Positions 1 through 10,055 of a stretch of DNA of 64,000 nucleotides are shown piece by piece; the stretch's first letter is position 1; every line of letters begins with the position of its first letter. The translations under genes were made by a program, and so were the position numbers. Below the pieces are notes generated by a model that made no database searches, was not told where the DNA came from, and worked only from the letters and a program-made list of their open reading frames with translations. Source of the DNA: Diphasiastrum complanatum (Eukaryota > Streptophyta > Lycopodiopsida > Lycopodiales > Lycopodiaceae); the NCBI GenBank assembly GCA_029204225.1, contig CM055094.1, forward strand, positions 11,083,153 to 11,147,152, given 5' to 3'.

Positions 1-238
1 GCTAATGACGACCGTAATGATGGATATACATGGTAATATAAATATGGAAAAATATGGTCACATCTACAATTAATTTTTGAAATTGACAAGGTTATGCTAT
101 AAATATCAAACCTTTTTTTATATCCAATTATCATAATTTCGAAAAATTACAATGACCATTGTTTCATCCAATAGCGAATCGACGTGCATATATTGCATGT
201 GTAAACCAGAGAGGCTATTCTCACACGCTGAATCGATA

Positions 239-342
239 TTGGAGGGTACTACGAATGATCAAAGCTCGATAGATTCTATTTAGCTTTAGACTGTATGAAG
301 AATCTTTCGAAACAAGCTTTGATCATTTAAAATACAATCCAA
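239..342. repeat. Imperfect inverted repeat (hairpin 1)
   Basis: The arm at 239-268 pairs imperfectly with 308-342 across a loop of about 40 nt. Both outer ends read TTGGA/TCCAA, and the arms share the core GATCAAAGCT. It is a diverged relative of the hairpin at 468-575. It could be a small foldback element or a decayed hairpin-RNA locus. No coding function is evident. Confidence 0.6.
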
Positions 343-467
343 TAATTTTGACAATTTGCAAAAATCTTTTTTTCCTGCAATAGCTATTTGACGCGCGCAG
401 TTTAAGTGGAAAATTCTTTCTTCTCCCAAGCACGCTTATCCGATATTTGAGACGCACTGAAAATATA

Positions 468-575
468 TTGGAATGTATTATGAACCATCAAAGCTTGCTT
501 CGGTAGATTTTTTTTAGCTTTGGATGTATGAGGAATCTCCCGAAGCAAGTTTTGATGATTCATAATGCATTCCAA
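468..575. repeat. Near-perfect 36-bp inverted repeat (hairpin 2)
   Basis: The arm at 468-503 matches the reverse complement of 540-575 at 33 of 36 positions, around a 36-nt loop (504-539) that contains a run of eight T. The outer ends are TTGGAATG and CATTCCAA. Arm length and loop size resemble a plant miRNA or young foldback precursor, but no known mature miRNA was recognised. A short foldback transposon is an equally good reading. Confidence 0.7.
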
Positions 576-810
576 TAATGAATCACCGCGTGAAGTCCAA
601 GTTGAAAAATCTTTCTTTTGTGACGGGTACGCTGATTCGATATCTGATTTGTCATACCAGAGTATCGCATCAACGCGCGTCTATTTGATCTGTTCCGATT
701 CGTCTTTACAGTGCTTAAATAGGACGAGAGTCTGTAATAATTACCCTCATACACATTTTTCAATGATGTCCATTTAATATTTTTTTAATATTTGTTTAAT
801 GATATCGAAG

Positions 811-962
811 AAATTTTAGGGTCAGGACTAATGATGATTCCGAGAGACTAGTGATAGATTATTTAATATATTCCGACGCAGGTACAAATTTTAGGATCAA
901 TGCTAATAATGATTCGAAGAATCTAGTGATAGACTATTTAATGTATTCTGACGGACGTACAG
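811..962. repeat. 75-bp tandem duplication, two diverged copies
   Basis: Copy 1 (811-885) and copy 2 (886 to about 962) both run from AAATTTTAGG through CTAGTGATAGA and TATTTAAT to the start of the next unit. They differ at scattered positions. The rest of 1-1327 is AT-rich, with no convincing coding region. Confidence 0.7.
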
Positions 963-1327
963 ATTTGTCTCACTCTGATTGGTGAGTAAATATAGGTCGC
1001 GGTCCTCAATTCACTATTTGACAAATGTATGGCTGTGATCAACAAGAATAGGATATATATATGGGCACCACTCTCCATATTTCGATTCCATGATCTTTTA
1101 TTCTGAACTCCATCTTTTTGTTTTCTTTCTCTCTCACGATATCGAATCGACGTGCGTCTTCGCCTACAGTGCATGGTTGGATTCATTCAGACGCATTGAA
1201 ACAATACCAGTCTCTTCTTATGTGTGTTCGTCCAAAAAATTTTAGTCTCGTCAAAACGATATCAGATCAACGCACGCACTGTTGTTTAGTCCTCGACCGA
1301 AATCATTCAGTCGCGGTTAGATTCAAT

Positions 1328-2812
1328 ATGGCTAGTTCCTCCATGTCCTCAGATAACAAATTTTTGGATTTTTTGAATGCTAGTGACATTCCATCTAAGA
1401 AATTAGAGTATTTTTCCAATATTTTTTTTACACCCTTCGATATTATAAGTTAGTATATGAGAATCGTTATAATTTACTTTCTCTTCTTGATAATTTTTCT
1501 CATATTATTAGTACTCTTGTTCAGGATATACATAGTTTTTGTTTCGTTCATTTTCAGGACCTTGTGCATTTCCAACCATCATCTAAGCATAAACACAATA
1601 GAAAGTACTCTAACTTGTATAATCATTTCAAAAGAAATATATATTGTGGTATCCACAAAAGAATATGTCGCCTTCTAATCAAAGGAATGGCTTTTGTCTT
1701 TTACATATCTATTGAAATTCCAGATGATGAGTCTGTTGAATATTCTACTATTCCAATGATTGAAGCATCTGCATCTGCTCTAGTTGATGTAGATGATGTA
1801 GATACTGATATAGGGTTTGAAGCTGAAGCATTTATGGCTTCAGATTATCAAAAAACTCTCCCTCATTTTATAATTCTCTCTGATTCTCATCCATCTGCAT
1901 CTCCTGTTAATCAATTAACTCTACTCGATATTTCCATGTATTTTATAAATAATGAGAGTTATATTTCATTTAATGATATAGAAGATGTTTTGAATTTGAG
2001 AGAGAATGAAATCCTCTCAATTTTTGTACAAAATTTATCAGAATTTTCTGACATTGTTATTTACACATATGATGACCTTGAAAGTGAGATAGACTATGAT
2101 AAAGATGATGATTGGAAATCTGGCAACGAGGCCTTAGAGGCCATGATTGGAAAATCTAAAGTCTATGAAAAAACTTTGCCTACAGAGAAGGATTTTTTGG
2201 AATTCCAAAAAAAATATCCCCCAAGGACTCGGTATATCCCCTCCGAAAATGTAGAGGCCATTGGAGGACATGACATTAGTAGAGTTCAGTTTTTTTATTT
2301 CAAACATTGTGTTAAAGTATGAGTTTGCAGTGTTATGTTTCATTCTAAATTTATTTTCTTCGCTTGTTTACAGGCTGCTATTGAAATAAATGCCTCTGGT
2401 ATGAGACATGGAGGCGTCCAAGGTGTATCAGCCAGGAGAAAAAATGTCTCTCTATCTCATTATTTGAAAAACTTTCAAAATAATGAGATTTGTATATATC
2501 ATTCATCTTTTAATCCATATGTTACCACCGTCATTATGGCCATCAAATCATTATCAGTTTGTTTAGGAGGCCATAAGTACGCAAGAAGATCATATAAAAT
2601 AATGTTTTGTGAAAAGGGATTTGGCAATTAAATTATTGGGTTATATTCCCAATGAGACTGCAAAAAGATCATCTGCAAAGGCCCTTTATTCGGGTTACAT
2701 TGATATGAGCAAAAAGAAAAATTTAGAATTTTTGAATCCATATGAAAGGAGATTATTCCTTCATGACAATACCATCCGTCTAAATCTTGAAGAGTATGAT
2801 GATGATAATTAA
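1328..2812 (+). pseudogene. Unrecognised broken gene with one intron-like gap
   Basis: The family is not recognised. A likely start is ATG 1328 (MASSSMSSDNKF). That frame stops at 1451-1453, but protein-like sequence resumes in another frame and stays open to a stop at 2320-2322. Around 2314-2373 lies an intron-like gap: the open frame ends AAA|GTATGAG and resumes at TTGTTTACAG|GCTGCT, which would join in frame (about 60 nt, short for a plant intron). A second frame change near 2610 leads to a C-terminal part with NPYERRLFLHD and an acidic tail EEYDDDN. The middle is rich in D, E, S and I. Two frame breaks suggest a dead gene; a viral or transposon origin is possible but unproven. Confidence 0.4.
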
Positions 2813-3331
2813 ACAATTTTCTGTAAATTTAGATTTTTGATATATTACAAGGATCTCTCCTTTGTTATGAATTTGAATGCGTTTCAAAAAATCATAACAT
2901 TTGGCGAGTTTTTAGCTTGATATCTAAATTGTGCTCTTTTATAAAACCACTAAAAAAGTTGAACTAAATATTAATTTCTTGAATTGTGTCCTCCATGATT
3001 TGTAGCTGTATGAAATGCTCCTCTTGCTTGCCAATGAGATTTTTTCATGCCTTGTGATGACCAGATATTTAAGCTCCCATATTCCTTTGCAAAATAAGTT
3101 GCATGATGAAGAAGAATGTGCTGCAAACAAGAGTTTTAATTAGTTACATCGGTAGAAAAAAAATATAAGCCTGAATGAGATAAATACCAGATAATGATAT
3201 AGATTAACACCATGTAATGTGTAATGTTGTCTTTTCTCTAACAATCATGTACAGATTTTACAAATGTGGTGTAATGATTTTGCAAAGTCCTCATGATAGG
3301 TTTTCTTTCCTGATTACACCTATGAGTTTGT
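2813..3331. other. AT-rich spacer, nothing assignable
   Basis: The short open frames here have no recognisable motif on either strand. No repeat or RNA gene was seen. Confidence 0.5.
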
Positions 3332-4030
3332 CTAAGTTGGTCCACACTTGTCCCTTTTCCACTCAATTACTTCCTTCCAGTGTTCATGTGGCTTGAACAA
3401 TTTCTCTCCAAATTTCATATCTGACACTTGATTCTTTGCATGTGTGATTGGATAAGAATCTTCTTGCTTTAGAACCTCCAACTGATGGCTTATTATGAAC
3501 GTTTTTTTTTTTTTGGAGAGTCTCTCACTTTTTTCAATCGTGACATTCTCTTTATGTAGTCCTGCATTTGACAGAACTATTTTCAACCTCCTAATTGTTG
3601 CTTTAGCCACAAACTCCGGTTTATGATTCCATGCTAGGAGAATATGCAGGTAAATAAGTTTTTCAATAATACAAACCTGAACATGCAATGTGCATATGTG
3701 AACATTTTTTAATGGAATCGGCAGAATACTTTTTATATTTGGATCTTCAGCTTCTCATGTTGGGCCAGTGTTTGATCGTCCCAAATTCATATTGTAGCAA
3801 CCATTCATGCAATAAAGACATGGATGCTTTGATGTTGCCCCATGAGAGACATTATACATACATTTTAATGTTTTTAAATCCCCTGCAAGGTGCCATTGAA
3901 TTTGAAAACTTCCATGGTCTTCGCCTGTAAATTTCTCACCCTCCAAATGTCTCTTTATAATCTCACCATAATTTGTTCGATAGCTATCAAATCCAACTCG
4001 CTACACAAAATTTGACTAGTTTCCAAAAAA
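3332..4030 (-). pseudogene. Remnant of an unclassified mobile-element-like ORF (GDLK / CxxC motif)
   Basis: Read on the minus strand, protein-like sequence starts near 4030 with EGEKFTGEDHGSFQ. It continues through AGDLKTLKCMYN and SKHPCLYCM (3755-3946), then breaks. A later part (3332-3688) contains LHVQVCIIEKLIYLHILLAW and a lysine/glutamate-rich tail. A GDLK segment followed by a CxxC pair is, from memory, typical of uncharacterised proteins of mobile elements; the exact superfamily is not known to me. The pieces are separated by stops and frame changes, so the gene is dead. It lies only about 60 bp from the primer site of the adjacent LTR, so it was probably brought there by insertion or deletion and is not that element's own gag. 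Confidence 0.35.
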
Positions 4031-4091
4031 CTGCTAATTTTGGCTTTGATTTGGATTAACTCTATCAATTTCAACAAAACCTCTTGTAGTA

Positions 4092-4104
4092 GGCTCTGAT
4101 ACCA
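4092..4104 (-). other. Primer binding site (tRNA-Met type)
   Basis: The minus strand reads TGGTATCAGAGCC, the usual copia primer site complementary to initiator tRNA-Met. It directly follows the CA end of the LTR at 4105-4934, which fixes the element's orientation as minus. Confidence 0.8.
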
Positions 4105-4934
4105 TGTGAAAAAAGTACAAAAAGGACCAAGAGTGGATCCTAATCTGATCCTCAAGAGGGATTGGTTGTCAGATTACTTGATCTATCAATCTACTTGAGA
4201 TTAAGATCAATTTATCAATTCTAGACACAAAATCCTAACAAGAACTATCATTAATTGAAGGTAGGTGTACTTTCTGGTTTCACACGTGTGAAACAATGTC
4301 TGAGTACGGACTCCAACCTGAAAATCAAGTACACATTGATAGAACCTCAAAACAATCAAAACAAATGTAGACAAATGGAGAGAATCACTCAAAATTGCTT
4401 CCAAAACCAAGATTGGTGTCTCACACTGATTATGGCCAAATGTGGCTCTATATATACAATAAGTGAGAGCTTGTGGTGCTGATCATCCCTCTGATCCCAC
4501 ATGTGTGAAGGTGCTTTGTCATATGATGATTCATCATGCAAAACTGACACTTGGACAAAAACTTCTATTTTGAGCACTTTTGGTCCATTTTCCTTCTATA
4601 TGGAGATCTACTTGGAAATCTTCTAGAAGTCAAAATTCGACTACTTCAGTTTATTCCACACGTGTGAGCTGTCCTCTACACATGCAATATGACACCTAAC
4701 CAAAGGATGTGGCTCATGCAATCAATAGATTGATGTCATGTGTCATATGCCTAAAAAACTAGTTTTTGGCCATTTTAGCCACTAGAACTTGAATTAAATC
4801 ATATGTACGACATATATGATTATGGTACATGACAAGTACATTAGTTTCACACGTGGGAACAGGCTCCACACATGTGTGTTTATCTATATACAAGATTTTG
4901 GGCCTCTACAAAACTTATTTTTGCATTTTTCACA
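4105..4934 (-). mobile_element. LTR of a minus-strand copia-type element
   Basis: The 830-bp block starts TGTGAAAAA and ends TTTTTCACA on the plus strand, giving a 9-bp terminal inverted repeat of TG...CA type. It is bounded on the left by a primer site and on the right abuts receptor-kinase homology. On the minus strand TATATATAGAGCC (about 4449-4461) is a probable TATA box. It carries an 18-bp palindrome GTTTCACACGTGTGAAAC at 4277-4294 and a further CACACGTGTG at 4657-4666. No matching second LTR was found in the window. Its layout resembles the LTR at 62026-62868, with which it shares a stretch around GTGGGAACAG.CTCCACAC. Confidence 0.7.
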
Positions 4935-6089
4935 GATCTCATGGCAGCCATCAACAATTTCTCCAGAGATAGCCTGATCAACATTGGGCAAACTGGTGTT
5001 TCTTACAAAGCCACCCTTCGAGATGGCTTAGTCTTGGCTATCAAAAGATTAAGGCCTTCCTCTTATATAGCGATCAGCAGTTTCGAGTTGAGACGGAGAC
5101 TCTTGGAAAAGTACGCCATTGTAATTTGGTGCCTCTACTTGGATACGGTGTTGCAGGTGCTGCGCGCCTTTTGGTATTAAAACATATGACAAATGGCTCA
5201 CTTCATAACCGACTGCATGAATCAGGTGACACTGAAAAGCTCGATTGGCAAGCCAGGCTGAATATTGGCATTGGGGCAGCTAGAGGTCTTGCTTGGCTCC
5301 ATCATTGCTGCAATCCGTGCATCATCCACTGCAATATAAGTTCCAGCAGCATTCTTCTTGGTGAGGATTTTGATGCAAGGATCACAGATTTCGGTCTAGC
5401 CCGACTACTCATGACTCCAGTTGACACTCCCATAAGCACGTGCGTTAATGGAGATTTCGCAGACGTGGGTTATGTTGCGCCTGAGTATGCTCGAACACAG
5501 GTGGCTACTGTCAGAGGGGATGTTTACAGCTTTGGAGTGGTGCTTCTTGAGCTTGTCACAGGCCAGAAGCCTGTGGATATAAATGTGGAAGGAGATTTCA
5601 AGGGGACGTTAGTAGAGGGGGTTGGGATGCTGTCCAGCAATGGGAGTATCAAAGCAGCAATTGACAAGTCTTTACAAAGTGAGGGTATAGATAACGAGCT
5701 TGTACAAGTTCTCCGAGCAGGTTGTGCATGCGTTCTCTCACCGCCAAAGGAAAGACCGTCCATGTATGAACTTTTTCAACTACCAATTTTGTCTCAAATA
5801 ATTGACATCGATGCAGACAAGCTGATTAATGTTTCTAGCCAAAAGGTGTCGAGGAACACTTATCCTGTACAGTCTTAAGATTTGCTGTGTCGGGAGCATA
5901 TATATGCATGCATTTGATGTTCAAGTTTGCTGCATATTGAGGATGCATCAGCTTGTGACTTGCTATCTAGTTCGCTCAATTTGCCTATTTATACATTTGG
6001 GAGCTTAAAGTCAGCTTTTCTTCTCATCAACCAGCTTTTCAAATAAGTCATGACATCAAAAGACTTCAATTATTAAACTACTAAGAGCT
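4935..6089 (+). pseudogene. Truncated second copy of the BIR-type LRR receptor pseudokinase gene
   Basis: This copy matches the kinase half of the intact minus-strand gene (23502-25340), from DLMAATNNFS through the C-terminus and 3' flank. The signal peptide, LRRs and membrane segment are absent. Homology starts exactly where the LTR ends at 4934. Defects are a frame break around 5060-5110 (frame regained near 5126), IIHRNIS changed to IIHCNIS, and a 51-bp deletion removing the LRAIGEKYHF region before LPILSQ. The coding part ends at the stop 5876-5878. Similarity continues through the 3' untranslated part (CAATTTGCCTATTTATACAT) to about 6089, so a genomic or long-transcript duplication explains it. 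No function is expected. Confidence 0.85.
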
Positions 6090-7019
6090 GTAATGCAATG
6101 TGTAGCCTAATTAATCAGTTCTTGGCACGGACATATATGATATATAAAAAATATACCCGAAGGGCAAAATACCTCTTTTGATTGCTTCTCTTTGCAAGTG
6201 TGTTGTGAGATTCTTTGTTTATCTTTTATGCTTGTGCGAGCTGAAAGTAAGTGCTCCTCAAGAGATCTCAAAGGTTATGGGCCCAAAAGATTTGATCACG
6301 GAGCTGAGTAATTAAAGTAATCAATTAGTCACACTTAGCAATTAGCCCTCATCAAGTGGTGAAGCCATAAATTTCACTAAGAGGTGAACATCTTGGAATC
6401 ACGAATAGTGGAGAGGTATGGAGGAGGAAACCACTCCTTATGGAGATGATGGATGAAAATGGTGTTTGATGAGAAACTGCAATGAGGTGTCATGGACGGG
6501 AGTGAGAAGAACACTATTACAAAAGAAAAGAAAAGAAAAAATGACCTAGACACCTATTTTTTCAAAAACTTAAATTTTTATGCCAAATTACATTTACAAA
6601 TATCATCAAAAATCTAAAGAGATTTATTTTGTTGAGTTTCACAAATATCAAAAAATATAAGCTACCGATTATTTTTTAGGTTTCCAAATTTGTTTCTATT
6701 AAACATCGAATGCAAACAAATTATTAATTTGAGAATTAAAATCATTTCAAGTTTTCAAACTTCAAAACATTCGTTTTTGAGAAACAATACAGAATTAAAG
6801 TGATTTGAACAGTTAAAAATTTGAAAAATTAACTTATTTGCAAAAAATAGAATAAAAATATATACAAAATTCACTTATTTGAAGTAATAATAATGACTAG
6901 AAAATCAATGCTTCAAATTGATTGTGTTTGAAATTTGTATACAAGATAAAACAAAAACATTTTTGAAATTTTAGTATTTTAAATTCATAAACATCATGCT
7001 ATATAGGTTTGGCTTGAGA
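6090..7019. other. AT-rich spacer
   Basis: There is no coding region. From about 6540 to 7000 the sequence is strongly AT-rich with A and T runs. A start resembling a CACTA end (CACTATTACAAAAG, about 6511) has no partner that I could find. Confidence 0.4.
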
Positions 7020-7652
7020 AAATTCTAGGGAATGTGTGCCAACTTGAGATGTTCATTCGTAGCAATAAAGGCCTCTTCTATGGTTCTGGCTCTAGACACT
7101 GCTTCTTCGAATGATGTAACCCTAGATTGGCATACTTCTAGCTAGATAGCTGGTTGTAGGCCCCTCAAGAAAAAGGTGAGTACTAATTGAGATGATACCT
7201 CAGTTGCTAGCCCTATGTTCAATTGGCGAACGATCTCCTTGAGTCGTTTAACATATAGGCGTACTGATTCTCTGGTTCTTGTTGTATCGTGTCAAAGCAA
7301 ACATCAAGCTATCAACATTGTATTTGAGTCCAAACTTTGCTATAAACAGTTGTGACAGTTTCTCCAAGGTGGTAATGGAAGCTTTGGGTAAATTATAGTA
7401 CCATCGTCTAGCTTTCCCTACTAGAGTTGTGGAAAACAACATCATTCTATGTGTTGGATTTATGACAGTGTTGGTGAACATCAACGTGTCAAATTCCTGG
7501 ATATGTCTATGGGCATCTTTATAAATGCTTCTGTGAAACTGAGGTAGGGAGCCTACTATTCTTGGTGCCCTTCCGATATCATCAAGAATAACTATTGGCT
7601 GAGTGACTCTTTGTGTCAATGGTGCGATAGATAGAGGGCTAGGTGTTTGCAC
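7020..7652 (-). pseudogene. Gypsy-type Gag capsid region
   Basis: The minus-strand open frame 7652-7248 contains HRSIYKDAHRHIQEFDTLM and GKARRWYYNLPKASITTLEK, a pattern typical of the Retrotrans_gag capsid domain. After a frame break near 7250 the same protein continues to about 7020 (YVKRLKEIVRQL, FFLRGLQP). Gag packages the element RNA into particles. No protease or polymerase follows to the left, so the element is truncated here. The unusual point is its place: zinc knuckles and acidic ORFs lie upstream of the capsid on the coding strand. Confidence 0.7.
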
Positions 7653-7763
7653 AATCGGTTGTCGATGGTCATCTTTAGCTAAAATTTCTACTTTCGTGTC
7701 CTAGTTAGTGTGATCCTCTAGGCCCATGTCTAGCTCAACTTTACTTTCTACCATCGGTCCCTA

Positions 7764-8300
7764 TTATGACAATATGTCATCATCCATCATCTCTTCGTCA
7801 ATTTTTGCTTCATCGCACGCCACCTCATTGGGTTCTGGTTCAATTCCATCTTCAGATACGATCTCCCACTTAGATTCATCACTATAACTCTCAACTGGAT
7901 TAGATATCTCACCTTCATTGTCATATCGAGTTGAGCACTCTCCTAATTCTATTTCTGATTGGATGTCATCTATGTGGATATCTGAAGGTGTTTCCCACTC
8001 TTGCAGTGAGAGTGCTATTGCTATTTGCAGATCAGTAGTACTATATTCTTGATCCTCAAGAAGATTTGGCATTGTGCATTCTTGTGGTGACTGCTCTTGG
8101 ATTTCAACGACTTTTGGGAGTAAGAGAGGTGAATCTCCTGCTAAACTCTTGCTCTCTATGGCTAGACTTGGTTCTCTAGGCAATAGGCTGGCCTCTTGCA
8201 TCGAAATTTGTAAAGCCAAGTCTAGTTTGACGAATGAGAATCCATCTAGATCTAGTTGCGGTCCTTCAACTAGATGTGGCTCTAGCTGAGATTCGATCAA
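7764..8300 (-). CDS. Acidic gypsy-associated ORF with two UIM-like motifs
   Basis: This is a 178-codon open frame in the gag-proximal block. Near the N-terminus it has LDLALQISMQEAS (about residues 26-38) and, mid-way, TDLQIAIALSLQEWE (about residues 91-105). Both fit the core of the ubiquitin-interacting motif (hydrophobic-x-x-Ala-hydrophobic-x-x-Ser-hydrophobic-x-acidic). The remainder is very rich in D and E and ends DEEMMDDDILS. It overlaps the preceding ORF by four bases (8297-8300) and precedes the capsid region by about 110 bp, so one polyprotein interrupted by frame changes or stops is likely. Ubiquitin binding is inference from the motif only. Proline-rich or acidic low-complexity sequence could mimic UIMs, but two good cores argue against chance. 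Confidence 0.5.
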   Translation of the reverse strand: MIESQLEPHLVEGPQLDLDGFSFVKLDLALQISMQEASLLPREPSLAIESKSLAGDSPLLLPKVVEIQEQSPQECTMPNLLEDQEYSTTDLQIAIALSLQEWETPSDIHIDDIQSEIELGECSTRYDNEGEISNPVESYSDESKWEIVSEDGIEPEPNEVACDEAKIDEEMMDDDILS

Positions 8301-9038
8301 AAGGTCCTGACATCTAGCTCTAATAGTGTATGGTCTTTCCTTTCACCCTCATTCTGTTCAAGAGACTCTAAGAATGCATCTATGACATTGGCAAGTCCTT
8401 TTTTGATCATTACTTCAGGTGTCACTATCGACCTATCGTGCTCATAGAGAATTTCTTGCTCCTCTAATTCTAGAGGAGACATCTCAGTATCGTGCATAAG
8501 ATTTGCAAAATACAAGCTGGTAGTTTCATGGGACTCCTCCTGTGGGTACTCCTCTACTATACTGTCAGAAGATCCTAAGCTCTCATCATCGCTGATGGGT
8601 TGATATGGGCTTGTGCCTCCATCATTCATGGACATTTGGTCAACATCAAGTGATGTACTTAGTTGGTCAAAAGATAGTTCACTCCACCCATTCGTCGATG
8701 GCTCACTAGTCACACTAGTGGATTGGTCTATCCCATCAAGGAGGGGATCAGATATGTTATGGCTCAAGGGGGTAGTCAATCCTTTCTCTCCCAGCATAAT
8801 CTGGTGTTCTAGATTCATGGCCCACGAGCACCAAGTTTCCGTCACTTTTCTCTCCGTTGCAATTATTTCTACATGCAGGGGTTGGCATATGTGGCCTTTT
8901 GATTATTGCCCTATCCTCTATAATGCCGAACAACCAATATTTGAAACTCTTGTAGGTGGAATTTGTTCTACTAGGTGTTGGGTACGCAGTTTCAACACCT
9001 ATGTATCCAAAATTCTCATATAGTAGGCCCTCATCCAT
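8297..9038 (-). pseudogene. Acidic linker ORF of the gypsy gag block, frameshifted
   Basis: Two overlapping minus-strand frames (9038-8757 and 8845-8297) appear to be one coding stretch broken by a frame change. The upstream piece includes RAIIKRPHMPTPACRNNC. The downstream piece is acidic and serine-rich (SDDESLGSSDSIVEEYPQEE, MSPLELEEQEILYEHD). No known domain was recognised. Its position between zinc knuckles and the UIM-bearing ORF suggests an extended Gag or an extra ORF upstream of capsid. Confidence 0.4.
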
Positions 9039-9216
9039 GGCTCTTCCTATTTGATAATCGTTTGTGGTATATTTCGAACAACAAGTCTAATTGTAAGTTC
9101 AAGTGATCATCGTTGGATCTCTATCTACCTTTACGGCTTCATCTAGTAGCTTTCAAGATGTCTTGTTTCTAATCATATTCTATTTTATGCTCTAGCAAAG
9201 CAATTTGTGAGGGTGT

Positions 9217-9760
9217 TTATCGCTTTAGAACTCTTTGGATTAGTTTCCCCCAACGCTTCTCATCTTTCTTATGAATTTGACAAGTTCTTTTTAGATGGCC
9301 TACCCTATCGCAGTATCCACATATTGTATTCCAACAATCATTAGTGGCATGATCTTCTTGGCAATACCAACACAATGGTATGGACTGATGGGCATAGTGT
9401 TGATTGAACAACTCTTGTTGATTCTGAAGTCATCTCACATCTAGAGTCAAAGCTAGCAATGTTGCATGCATATCTCCCAAATGTTGTTTGACCATCTCCA
9501 TTAATTTACGACGCCCAATCTTAACCTTTTCATCAAGGTTCGTTGAATAGCCTTGCCTAGATAGGTACCCACGTAAAAGGAGCTATTGCCTATAAATTTG
9601 TTGGGCCCGTAGGATGCCAACCATAATCATTCTAGATCAATACCACATCTATGATCCTCGCTATCAATTTCTTATAGTAATGGCTCATCTAACACAGGTG
9701 GTATTCAGTCATCAGCTCAAAGAATGCCCTTGACAATTCATTTGTGGGATCAGCAGACAT
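9217..9760 (-). pseudogene. N-terminal gypsy ORF with two CCHC zinc knuckles
   Basis: The likely start on the minus strand is the ATG at 9758-9760 (MSADPTNELSRAFFELM). Several stops interrupt the following codons. The frame 9411-9217 then carries two knuckles in a row, CWYCQEDHATNDC and CGYCDRVGHLKRTC, and a basic end KKDEKRWGKLIQRVLKR. CCHC knuckles bind nucleic acid in Gag proteins. Normally they sit after the capsid; here they sit about 1.6 kb upstream of it. The primer-site side and the LTR lie further right, so the order is LTR, knuckles, acidic ORFs, capsid. Confidence 0.55.
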
Positions 9761-9862
9761 CATTGTGTGATGTTAACCACCTCGACATTCAATACCAAGG
9801 CTGACGATCTTGAGAACACACTCATTCAACCAGCAAATTTCTCGTACATCTTCATTGTAGGC

Positions 9863-10055
9863 CATCGTCTTTCAAACAATACTCCCTTATCAAATTCCTC
9901 CCATAGCAGACGCACCAATGTTAAGCGTCTGGCGGGTCAAATAACATAAGCAACCGCAAATGGCTAATTTGTACAGTTCATAGCCCTACATATAGATAAT
10001 CGCCCTTCAAACAATAGCCCATTATCAAATTCCTCCTAGTAGACGCACCAATGTT
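9863..10055. repeat. Duplicated LTR/leader junction (two copies, about 133 bp apart)
   Basis: The segments 9863-9922 and 9996-10055 share CTTTCAAACAATA/CCTTCAAACAATA, TTATCAAATTCCTCC and AGACGCACCAATGTTA. Read on the minus strand, each is an LTR end followed by a TTGGTGCGTCT primer-site-like sequence. One copy is presumably the original junction and the other an adjacent duplication. Confidence 0.6.

Noticed and set aside
6505-6560. CACTATTACAAAAG as a CACTA transposon end
   Set aside because: No inverted partner end, no 3-bp target duplication and no transposase in the window.
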